Source: Gammaproteobacteria bacterium (GTDB lineage: Bacteria; Pseudomonadota; Gammaproteobacteria; Arenicellales; JAOTYS01). From it: 6,905 bases of DNA. The notes under the pieces were generated by a model. It was not told the DNA's origin. It saw only the letters and a list, made by a program, of their open reading frames with translations, and did no database searches. The translations under genes and the position numbers were made by a program. The DNA is taken from the NCBI GenBank assembly GCA_029861795.1, contig JAOTYS010000252.1, positions 1 through 6,905 on the forward strand. The letters are read 5' to 3'. Of this stretch, positions 1 to 5,465 are shown piece by piece. How positions within the stretch are numbered: the first letter of the stretch is position 1; each line of letters starts with the position of its first letter.

Positions 1-58
1 GAGATCTAAACTGAATCTGACTGCGACGTGCCGTTAAGGTTACTGTGGATTTGCTTAT

Positions 59-430
59 ATGATACTTAAAGACATTTCTGATCGATTTCATGATTTCAAT
101 ATCTATGAAACAAGATTCCTCAGCGATTCCTATGTAGAGATCGTCCTTTCGGAGAAGGACATTCCTAAATCCAACAAGTTGCTGCATGAGCTATTGGGCC
201 CACCAGCTAAGGAGGCCGCGGGGAAACCGTCAAAAGAAATGCAAGCACTAACAAATGAACACGGGGGAATCAGCATAGGGCAAACCCTATATTTGAAAAA
301 CTCAGAAGACGGTCTCGTAGCGGTAATGCTGTGGCCATGGCGAGATGGTAATCACACCACGCTAAAAATGTTCATATCAGAAGAAAAAACGCTCAATCTA
401 AGAAGTGTCCATGTTGATCCAATAACTTGA
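59..430 (+). CDS. Hypothetical protein, 123 aa, unknown function
   Basis: This is a small, probably cytoplasmic protein that I do not recognise. No signal peptide, membrane helix, metal motif or nucleotide-binding motif is visible. The composition is balanced and protein-like, with a charged, mainly alpha/beta-looking N-terminal half, a Gly/Pro/Lys-rich linker near residues 47-60 and a strand-rich C-terminal half (around residues 70-107) containing a Trp-Pro-Trp. The ATG start is the first in frame, but no clear Shine-Dalgarno lies at the right distance; an AAGG at 36-39 is too far. Its coding sequence looks AT-richer than the neighbours, which might indicate separate acquisition. The last 38 bp overlap the end of the convergent ParA gene, so the two transcripts would be antisense over their 3' ends. 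I believe it is a real gene because of the composition, but the function is unknown. Confidence 0.6.
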   Translation: MILKDISDRFHDFNIYETRFLSDSYVEIVLSEKDIPKSNKLLHELLGPPAKEAAGKPSKEMQALTNEHGGISIGQTLYLKNSEDGLVAVMLWPWRDGNHTTLKMFISEEKTLNLRSVHVDPIT

Positions 431-1172
431 GGCGGCTGGCGATATCTTTCCAAAGAGCCTGGTACTCGAGCGCAGCCTGACTGTTTCGGGCGAAACAACC
501 CAACGGCTCTCTCACTAAACCCATGCGTTCTACGATGCTGCTATAAGGGATAAAGGATTTTGAGAATTCTGGTAGTTCATTAACCGTATTGACCATGATT
601 TCTCTGTGCATTTTCTTACGTAGATCAACTAACGAGAAAAACGGCACTAGGATTAGATGGTCAAGCTTCTCCTTTTTTTTGTGGCGATATCTGGACAACT
701 GCTCCCATGTCCTCATAGATAGTGTTGTCGGAACAAGGGGAACTAGTAGAGCGTTCGCTGCCATAAACACTGCTTCGGATGTCAGAGATATACTCGGGGC
801 ACAGTCCAAGATCACATAGTCGTACTGTTTCTCAAGCGGTTTAAGTACTTTAGCTAGTTGGTGCTTGGGTTTTTTGGAACGATCTAAGAAAAGGTCGAGG
901 TTACGATAAGAGAAATCTGCGGGCAGTAGATCTAAGCGCTCATAATTGGTCCCTTTAATCAGCTCATCGAGGGCACCCTTGCGTCTTATTATCCATTTGC
1001 CGCCACCTTTCACTTTTGGCTTAATTCGAAAATAAAAGCTAGCGGCACCTTGCGGATCCAGATCCCATAGCAAGATACGCCCGCCCTGTTGGGCCGCAAC
1101 GTAAGCCAGATTTACAGCGGCCGCGGTCTTCCCGACACCACCTTTGATGTTATAGGTCGCAAGGATTTTCAT
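393..1172 (-). CDS. ParA/MinD-family ATPase (Soj-like)
   Basis: This is a 259-residue cytoplasmic P-loop ATPase of the ParA family, which forms ATP-dependent dimers that bind DNA nonspecifically and move plasmids, chromosomes or large protein cargo. The deviant Walker A motif KGGVGKTA is at residues 10-17, with both the signature Lys10 and the catalytic-loop Lys15. Walker A' is WDLDPQG at 36-42, and the Walker B-like ILDCAPS is at 121-127. The length fits stand-alone ParA proteins, and there is no N-terminal helix-turn-helix of the plasmid SopA type. The gene starts 13 bp after the CHAD gene stop, so the two are almost certainly cotranscribed; the ribosome binding site is weak. No ParB gene or parS-like site cluster is visible, which argues against a chromosome-partition locus and for an orphan cargo-positioning ATPase. 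The family assignment is firm; the cargo is inferred. Confidence 0.93.
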   Translation of the reverse strand: MKILATYNIKGGVGKTAAAVNLAYVAAQQGGRILLWDLDPQGAASFYFRIKPKVKGGGKWIIRRKGALDELIKGTNYERLDLLPADFSYRNLDLFLDRSKKPKHQLAKVLKPLEKQYDYVILDCAPSISLTSEAVFMAANALLVPLVPTTLSMRTWEQLSRYRHKKKEKLDHLILVPFFSLVDLRKKMHREIMVNTVNELPEFSKSFIPYSSIVERMGLVREPLGCFARNSQAALEYQALWKDIASRLKLLDQHGHFLD

Positions 1173-1185
1173 TTGACTTATTAAG

Positions 1186-2769
1186 CTACAGTTTGTTCTC
1201 CGGGCGGTGCAGATCGTGAAACATCTGGGTTACTGACTTTGCATGGAGCTCGGCGCAGTGCCTGTCAAAATCTTTCTTTGCCTCACGCTGGCGCTCGAGC
1301 ATGTGCTCGATCAATATGCCTAAGGCGATGTAGGTATCAACCGACGTCGCTCCTTCTTTCTGCATTTGGTGGCCAAGGTCACTTAGGGCGGAGACTTGGA
1401 CACTCACATCCTGGATGACACCGAGGATGTCCTGGATTTGTCTTAGTGTGTGGAGCACTTTCGGGAATTTTTCATCCTGGATAATGTCTCGTGAGAACCC
1501 TAGCAAGTAACGAAGTTTCTTACATGTTTTTCTCAGTTCGTGATATGCGGAATTAGGGCTGTCCAAACGAATGGCTTGGCTTTCACGTAGCGACTCGCGA
1601 TAAACCTTCGAAATTCGTTTTGCCGCGAATTCGCCGATCGGGGACGTGGCTTTGGCGGTGGACCAGAGGCCGGTTGACTTCAAGGTTTCCCGCCAGTCAC
1701 GGCAGATGGTGTGATAGCGGCGTGAATGCAGATGTGAGATGAGTTCCCCCAGTTCGGCGTTACGCCGCTTTTTGATGAAAGCAAACAAAGGCTCCAGGTG
1801 AACGGCCATGTCTGTAGGAACACTCGTCCTGTACTCATCAAATTTCAAGGTAAACACATCGAGATCACGTAGTGGGCTAGTAATCGTACCAAGCCACCTA
1901 AATTCGTCACTGAACCGTAGGTTGATAGGTTTTGGAAGCACCTTTTTAAACTGACTAAGGGTGGTGCGTGTGCGTCGTATTGCGACTCGAAAATCGTGCA
2001 GGAATTCAGTGTCTAAATCGGAAAGTACGCCTGCTTCGTTTTGTATCATCGACTCGAACAGATCAAGCAGGAGTGTCTTCACTGCGGTGTCCGATCGGAT
2101 GCCAGGGTCTGGAGCGAATCTATGCTTATGCGGGGGCGTGGGTGTCCATCCCTCACGCCGAGCCACCTCTAGGAAAACATCCTGGGTCGAGGGCCGAAGC
2201 TCAAACCGCTTTTGCAAGACATCTATCACGTGATCTAGTTCGTTGTCGTATCCTTTCACTGGGTTTAGATACAGCCGCCGGATCGAATAGCTGCGATTGT
2301 CACTATTTGCCTTAGAGACGCTCTCCTCAGCGACTAAGCGAACTAGTATTTTGCCGTCATTATTCGCGAATTCTGCGCTTTGGAGTTGGCTGGATAGATG
2401 ACCGCGCGGTAGCAGCGCCCGTACATCGACGACGGTATTCAAGCTTTCTTTCAGGTCTCCATCAGGGAGTTCTGATATATACCGGGGCGCTTTACTAATC
2501 ACACAGCAGGCTTTTCGCACTGGAGAGTTCAAAGCTCGGAGAACGAGCACACGTTGCCTTGGGCTGCGTTCCTCAACCAAGACTTGGCCTTTGGAAAAGA
2601 TGCGCCAATCGAAGGTGTCGTAGAAGACGCGATCTATCCTTTTCGGTTTGTCGATCTTGAGATCGAGAATCTCACTCAGCTTCTTTAGAAGCAAGTCCGG
2701 ACTCTGATGATTTGCTATGTCGAATTGCAATGGAATGATCAAGTCGATATCAAGCGTCTCAGTAGACAA
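1186..2769 (-). CDS. CHAD domain protein with degenerate CYTH-like N-terminus
   Basis: This is a 527-residue protein with two parts. The C-terminal CHAD domain covers roughly residues 226-520. It carries the two helical-repeat signatures: HDFRVAIRRTR at 258-268 and HELRKTCKKLRY at 410-421. These conserved His, Arg and Lys residues form the basic groove that binds inorganic polyphosphate in characterised CHAD proteins. Residues about 10-200 resemble the CYTH (triphosphate tunnel) fold found with CHAD, including the typical YDTFDWRIFSKG stretch at 50-61. The N-terminal ExExK catalytic motif of CYTH enzymes is not visible, so this part is probably non-catalytic. No signal peptide or membrane helix is seen. 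The start is TTG, chosen because GAGAGG lies 6 nt upstream and the next in-frame Met is far downstream. The gene leads an operon with the ParA ATPase. CHAD is confident; the CYTH relationship is moderately so. Confidence 0.88.
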   Translation of the reverse strand: MSTETLDIDLIIPLQFDIANHQSPDLLLKKLSEILDLKIDKPKRIDRVFYDTFDWRIFSKGQVLVEERSPRQRVLVLRALNSPVRKACCVISKAPRYISELPDGDLKESLNTVVDVRALLPRGHLSSQLQSAEFANNDGKILVRLVAEESVSKANSDNRSYSIRRLYLNPVKGYDNELDHVIDVLQKRFELRPSTQDVFLEVARREGWTPTPPHKHRFAPDPGIRSDTAVKTLLLDLFESMIQNEAGVLSDLDTEFLHDFRVAIRRTRTTLSQFKKVLPKPINLRFSDEFRWLGTITSPLRDLDVFTLKFDEYRTSVPTDMAVHLEPLFAFIKKRRNAELGELISHLHSRRYHTICRDWRETLKSTGLWSTAKATSPIGEFAAKRISKVYRESLRESQAIRLDSPNSAYHELRKTCKKLRYLLGFSRDIIQDEKFPKVLHTLRQIQDILGVIQDVSVQVSALSDLGHQMQKEGATSVDTYIALGILIEHMLERQREAKKDFDRHCAELHAKSVTQMFHDLHRPENKL

Positions 2770-2775
2770 GAAGTG

Positions 2776-2781
2776 CCTCTC
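2776..2781 (-). promoter_or_regulatory. Ribosome binding site deciding a TTG start
   Basis: On the minus strand GAGAGG stands 6 nt before the TTG codon at 2769-2767. It supports TTG as the true start of the CHAD gene, since no in-frame ATG exists near the N-terminus. Confidence 0.65.
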
Positions 2782-2852
2782 TACCGTTGAGTTTAGCTCG
2801 CGTTACTGGCAGGGGATTACCGAAGTGGACGAGCTCGCGTATTAGAGACTTT

Positions 2853-2903
2853 ACCATATCCGATCACCTAAATAAGCAAAACCTAACATTTGGCTGATAT
2901 GGT
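2853..2903. promoter_or_regulatory. 8-bp inverted repeat in divergent promoter region
   Basis: ACCATATC at 2853-2860 and its exact complement GATATGGT at 2896-2903 face each other across 35 bp, between the divergent CHAD gene and the small 77-codon gene. The arms are about 43 bp apart centre to centre, close to four helical turns, which would suit a looping or paired regulator. On the plus strand a TATTAT at 2915-2920 is a candidate -10 box for the small gene. The rest of 2770-2947 holds no gene. The repeat is seen directly; its function is a guess. Confidence 0.35.
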
Positions 2904-2947
2904 TCTAGCTCGTTTATTATTTCAACAAGAGTACGAAGGAGCTCATC

Positions 2948-3181
2948 ATGCAATGTTACCAACCACTTGCGCTACATTTGTGTCTACACGCAATCACAAG
3001 TGCACGACTTCCCGACATGAAGTTCGATGTGTATTCCTTGGCGCAAGCACTCCAGCAAGCACAGATTGGTACTCTCGATGCTCTTCTGGATTTGGGATCC
3101 GAAGACGTCGAAGCGCTGGGAAAGGCCGCGTACACAATATACAAACGCTATTTTGGCGACAGCCTTAGGCCTGCCGCCTAG
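2948..3181 (+). CDS. Small hypothetical protein, 77 aa (or 54 aa from Met24)
   Basis: A short gene whose ATG has an excellent Shine-Dalgarno, AAGGAG at 2936-2941, with a 6-nt spacer. The first 23 residues look irregular and Cys/His-rich. From Met24 onward the sequence looks like a genuine small protein: amphipathic helices of Ala, Leu and Gln (about residues 28-45), a short Gly-Ser-Glu-Asp turn, then a helix with Ala, Tyr and Lys (about 52-68). There is faint resemblance to the helical body of phasins (PHA granule surface proteins), too weak to name it so. Translation could start at either Met; the ribosome binding site favours the longer form. It may also be a remnant of a larger gene. No partner gene is evident; it is divergent from the CHAD-ParA operon. 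Confidence 0.45.
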   Translation: MQCYQPLALHLCLHAITSARLPDMKFDVYSLAQALQQAQIGTLDALLDLGSEDVEALGKAAYTIYKRYFGDSLRPAA

Positions 3182-3233
3182 CGGGATCATCAAAGCTTGA
3201 GTTGTATTGAGGAGTTGCTCTATCTCCACTAGC

Positions 3234-3263
3234 TTGTGGTGACGCGTTTACGTTTATTATTAT
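3234..3263 (+). promoter_or_regulatory. Possible sigma-70 promoter for the oxygenase gene
   Basis: TTGTGG (3234-3239) and TATTAT (3258-3263) are separated by 18 bp in an AT-rich patch, about 110 bp before the oxygenase start. The -10 box fits well, the -35 box poorly. The remainder of 3182-3375 shows no gene, terminator or repeat that I can support. Confidence 0.25.
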
Positions 3264-3375
3264 TCACTGAAGTGGTATCGACGAATTTCGCTGGCGGGAT
3301 TTCTATTTCAGGTTGTTGGACCAATCTGGGCGCTGCAGTAAAATCTCAAATTCAAACTTTTAATGGAGCAATGCC

Positions 3376-4200
3376 ATGGTCGGCGTCCCTGACACCCCAT
3401 CGACAATCGATCTCGAGCGCTATCCCCTGCACAAACTCGACGCAGGGGCAGGACGAACCTTGGTTGAGCAATGCCGGCGCGATATCGTCGAGAACAGCCT
3501 GTGCCAGCTGCAGGGGTTCTTGAAGGCAAGCACGGTTAAGACTGCTGCCGCGGAAGCGCTGCGCTGTGGCGAGAGTGCCTATCATATGTCAAATGAATTT
3601 ACCTACGGCGAGGGTATGCCATATGCGATCGATCCCGATGCGTTGCCTAAGGACGATCCCCGTCGTTACCGGATCCGGACGAAGCTGCGTTTTGTAGCGA
3701 GCGATGAGATCCCTTCAAATTCGTTGCTACTCGCGCTCTACCGTTGGGAGCCGATGCTACAGTTCGTCTCTCGCGTGTTTCAGTGTGAGCCCCTATATCG
3801 TGCAAGCGATAAGCTGAATGGCCTCAACTATCTTGTTTATGAAAATGACGATGAGCAGGATTGGCATTTTGATGAGCAAGATTTTTCGGTCACTATTCAG
3901 TTGCAATCCGCCGAACAGGGTGGATTTGAGTTCGTACCCAATCTGAGGGGGGCCGACGGTGAGGACTTGGATGGCATGCGCTTGGCACAACAAGGGGTGC
4001 ACCCAAAGCTTGTTTGTCCGAAATCTGAACCAGGTACACTGTCGTTGTTCGAAGGGCGTTACAATTACCATCGCGCCACCAAGGTCGTAGGGCCTCGCAA
4101 GCGACTTATGGCGCTGCTGCAGTATTACGATGGGCCTTACGATCCGATGGATTCAGAAACCGTTGAGCTCAACCGTATGTTCTACGGGCGTGGCTCCTAG
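3376..4200 (+). CDS. 2-oxoglutarate/Fe(II) oxygenase, HalD/BesD-like
   Basis: This is a 274-residue cytoplasmic non-haem iron oxygenase that would couple oxidative decarboxylation of 2-oxoglutarate to oxidation of a small substrate. The metal triad is visible: His164 and Asp166 in WHFDEQDF, and the distal His232 in GRYNYHRATKV. Arg241 or Arg243, in the PRKRLMALLQYY stretch, is the likely 2-oxoglutarate carboxylate ligand. The pattern GGFEFVPNLR at 182-191 followed by PGTLSLFEGR at 219-228 is typical of the family that includes the amino-acid halogenases BesD and HalD. Those halogenases replace the Asp of the triad with Gly; here Asp is kept, so hydroxylation is predicted. GGAG at 3365-3368, 7 nt before the ATG, supports the start. 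A decayed sodC follows 28 bp downstream and was probably cotranscribed. The oxygenase fold is confident, the subfamily moderately so, and the substrate (perhaps a free amino acid) unknown. Confidence 0.82.
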   Translation: MVGVPDTPSTIDLERYPLHKLDAGAGRTLVEQCRRDIVENSLCQLQGFLKASTVKTAAAEALRCGESAYHMSNEFTYGEGMPYAIDPDALPKDDPRRYRIRTKLRFVASDEIPSNSLLLALYRWEPMLQFVSRVFQCEPLYRASDKLNGLNYLVYENDDEQDWHFDEQDFSVTIQLQSAEQGGFEFVPNLRGADGEDLDGMRLAQQGVHPKLVCPKSEPGTLSLFEGRYNYHRATKVVGPRKRLMALLQYYDGPYDPMDSETVELNRMFYGRGS

Positions 4201-4228
4201 CCACGCAACGTAGGGAAGGAGGTTGTCC

Positions 4229-4673
4229 GTGAAACGAATATCGATCCTCATCTTTGCGGTTTTACTCATCAATGCTGGCACCAGTGCTGCCGACTCCATC
4301 GATGTGACAATGCATCTGTTGACATAAACGGAAGTTGGCAAAGAGATCGGAACTATTAGGGCAGAGGATAGCCAGTACGGTACTGTTTTTGCGCTCGATC
4401 TTAGCGAGCTTACTGCAGGGCTATATGGGTTTCACGTAGACCAGAATTCCGATTGTGGCCCAGCGGCGGAAGACGGAAACGTGGTCTCCGGTCTAGCTGC
4501 GGGCAGCGACTATGGCCCCACCTCAGTAGGACAGCACTTGGGTCCATACGCAAATGGTCACTTCGGCGACTTGCCTGTCCTCTAGGTGAAGGCAGACAGG
4601 CGATAACTACTGGGATCATCCTAAGAAGCTCGGCGGTGGTGGAGTGCGGATAGCCTGTGGGGTGGTCGAATAA
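4229..4673 (+). pseudogene. sodC: Cu/Zn superoxide dismutase (sodC) pseudogene
   Basis: This is the remnant of a periplasmic Cu/Zn superoxide dismutase. It begins with GTG after a strong AAGGAGG (4216-4222, 6-nt spacer) and encodes a signal peptide of about 21 residues ending TSAA. Codon 33 is TAA (4325-4327). Reading on in frame gives recognisable SodC to codon 118, including GFHVD, CGPA, GQHLGP and GHFGDLP, then TAG at 4583-4585 where the family usually has a hydrophobic or aromatic residue. The C-terminus, GDNYWDHPKK then LGGGGVRIACGVVE, resumes in another frame from 4599 and ends at TAA 4671-4673. Roughly 27-30 codons, including the His of the VHxGGDN segment, are deleted. Of the metal ligands, His69, His103, His111 and Asp114 remain, but the second Cu His is Asp71 and the bridging His is Asp94. 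Both disulfide cysteines survive. Loss of function is essentially certain. Confidence 0.93.
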
Positions 4674-4684
4674 TTGTCGTCTAA

Positions 4685-4710
4685 CGGCCAAAGGTCTGCC
4701 TGTTTGGCCG
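4685..4710 (+). terminator. Stem-loop, probable terminator after sodC remnant
   Basis: CGGCCAAA (4685-4692) pairs exactly with TTTGGCCG (4703-4710), and GG/CC inside the loop can add two further pairs with a small bulge. It sits 11 bp after the old sodC stop. The following GTTTATC is only weakly T-rich, so a true intrinsic terminator is likely but not certain. Confidence 0.5.
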
Positions 4711-4744
4711 GTTTATCGGTCAGCTACTTATCTACTGTTGCAGT

Positions 4745-4764
4745 ATTAGTCATATATGACTAAT
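4745..4764. promoter_or_regulatory. Perfect 20-bp palindrome, candidate PadR operator
   Basis: The half-site ATTAGTCATA is followed immediately by its exact complement, giving a 20-bp palindrome with no spacer that ends 11 bp before the PadR start codon. PadR regulators commonly bind such dyads over their own promoters, so autoregulation is the natural reading. A weak TTGCAG (4738-4743) and TAATTT (4761-4766) at 17-bp spacing would place the palindrome between promoter elements. No Shine-Dalgarno exists between the palindrome and the ATG, so the mRNA may be leaderless. The dyad is seen directly; the binding protein is inferred. Confidence 0.6.
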
Positions 4765-4775
4765 TTAACTGTCCC

Positions 4776-5288
4776 ATGGCTAACGAGAAGTATCTGCTGC
4801 TCCTAGGCGTTCTGCTGACCCACGAGGCTCATGGGTATGACCTGCTCGCCATGCTTGAACATAATCCGACCGTCCCAATATCGCTAAAGAAGGGAAATAC
4901 CTATCAATTGCTTGCCAAGATGGAGGCCGAGGGTTGGGTGAGATCACGGGAGGAAACAAGCGGACACCGTAGCCGACGAATATATGAGGCAACGCAGAAA
5001 GGAAAGGCTAAATTCAGGGAGTTGTTGCGTCACAGCCTGGAGAAACCCTCTAATGATGAGGCTGCAAGTGCGGTCGCACTCAACTTCATCGATCACATAC
5101 CGGTCAATGAAGTGATCGAGCTTCTGGGTCGTAGGCTAGAGCACATCGATCGGCGTTGCGAGGAATTGAACGATCTTCCAAAACAAGCGCGTGATACGCA
5201 TCCCGGTGTCGAACTCTTGTATCAATACCGCGTTCAAGAACGACAACTACTAAGGGAGCTGATGCGGCAAGCTATGAATTCAGTTTGA
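4776..5288 (+). CDS. PadR-family transcriptional regulator
   Basis: This is a 170-residue DNA-binding protein of the PadR family, usually a dimeric repressor responding to small or phenolic molecules. The winged helix-turn-helix occupies about residues 5-80. It opens with a hydrophobic helix ending LLLLGVLL, followed by AHGYDLL (18-24), the recognition region GNTYQLLAKMEAEGWV (40-55), and the wing with RRIYEATQKGKAKF (67-80). Residues 82-170 are a helical C-terminal region rich in Glu, Arg and Leu that would form the dimer arm; its length fits the longer PadR subfamily. The chosen ATG gives the standard PadR N-terminus although no Shine-Dalgarno precedes it. A perfect palindrome just upstream is the probable operator. 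Likely targets are its own gene and perhaps the M24-type hydrolase gene 177 bp downstream. The family call is confident; the ligand is unknown. Confidence 0.87.
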   Translation: MANEKYLLLLGVLLTHEAHGYDLLAMLEHNPTVPISLKKGNTYQLLAKMEAEGWVRSREETSGHRSRRIYEATQKGKAKFRELLRHSLEKPSNDEAASAVALNFIDHIPVNEVIELLGRRLEHIDRRCEELNDLPKQARDTHPGVELLYQYRVQERQLLRELMRQAMNSV

Positions 5289-5351
5289 GCGTTAGATCTC
5301 TCCTTTTTCTGTGTCATAACCAATTCCTACAACCGTAATCAGGACCAGACC

Positions 5352-5414
5352 GGCACTTGTGGCGCCTGCTGAGTAGTTGGTGGCGTAAACCCTGTAGTTG
5401 GTGGCGTGAACCCT
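5352..5414. repeat. 21-bp tandem repeat in spacer before hydrolase gene
   Basis: Two adjacent 21-bp units (5373-5393 and 5394-5414) differ at a single base (A/G). Each contains GTTGGTGGCG followed by TRAACCCT. A third, decayed unit precedes them in exact phase: the core GTGGCG recurs at 5359-5364, 5380-5385 and 5401-5406. The period is two helical turns, so a protein could bind each copy on the same face. The rest of 5289-5465 contains no gene; a good ribosome binding site, AGGAG at 5455-5459, closes it. Confidence 0.7.
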
Positions 5415-5465
5415 TTTTGGTGTCGACCTTGAACAGTTAAACGAGATCGAAGATAGGAGTAACCA

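Noticed and set aside
589..819. 76-codon plus-strand frame inside the ParA gene
   Set aside because: Antisense shadow of the ParA coding region, with no independent support.
2795..2840. 9-bp direct repeat AGCTCGCGT at 2795-2803 and 2832-2840
   Set aside because: Too short and not helically phased in an obvious way; chance occurrence in this GC-rich patch is plausible.
2890..3168. 92-codon plus-strand frame overlapping the small gene
   Set aside because: No ribosome binding site and an irregular Cys/Arg/Ser-rich composition; the frame starting at 2948 has the AAGGAG and a better composition.
3236..3585. Open frames on both strands around the oxygenase start
   Set aside because: They are shadows of the oxygenase gene or of its leader, with low-quality composition and no ribosome binding sites.
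4325..4585. Stop codon readthrough or recoding in sodC
   Set aside because: Two different stops, a frameshifting deletion and lost metal ligands together mean decay; no recoding signal was seen.
4410..4691. Overlapping open frames on both strands inside the sodC remnant (4410-4691 minus, 4453-4653 plus)
   Set aside because: Both are out-of-frame shadows; the conserved SodC motifs are in another frame and explain the sequence.
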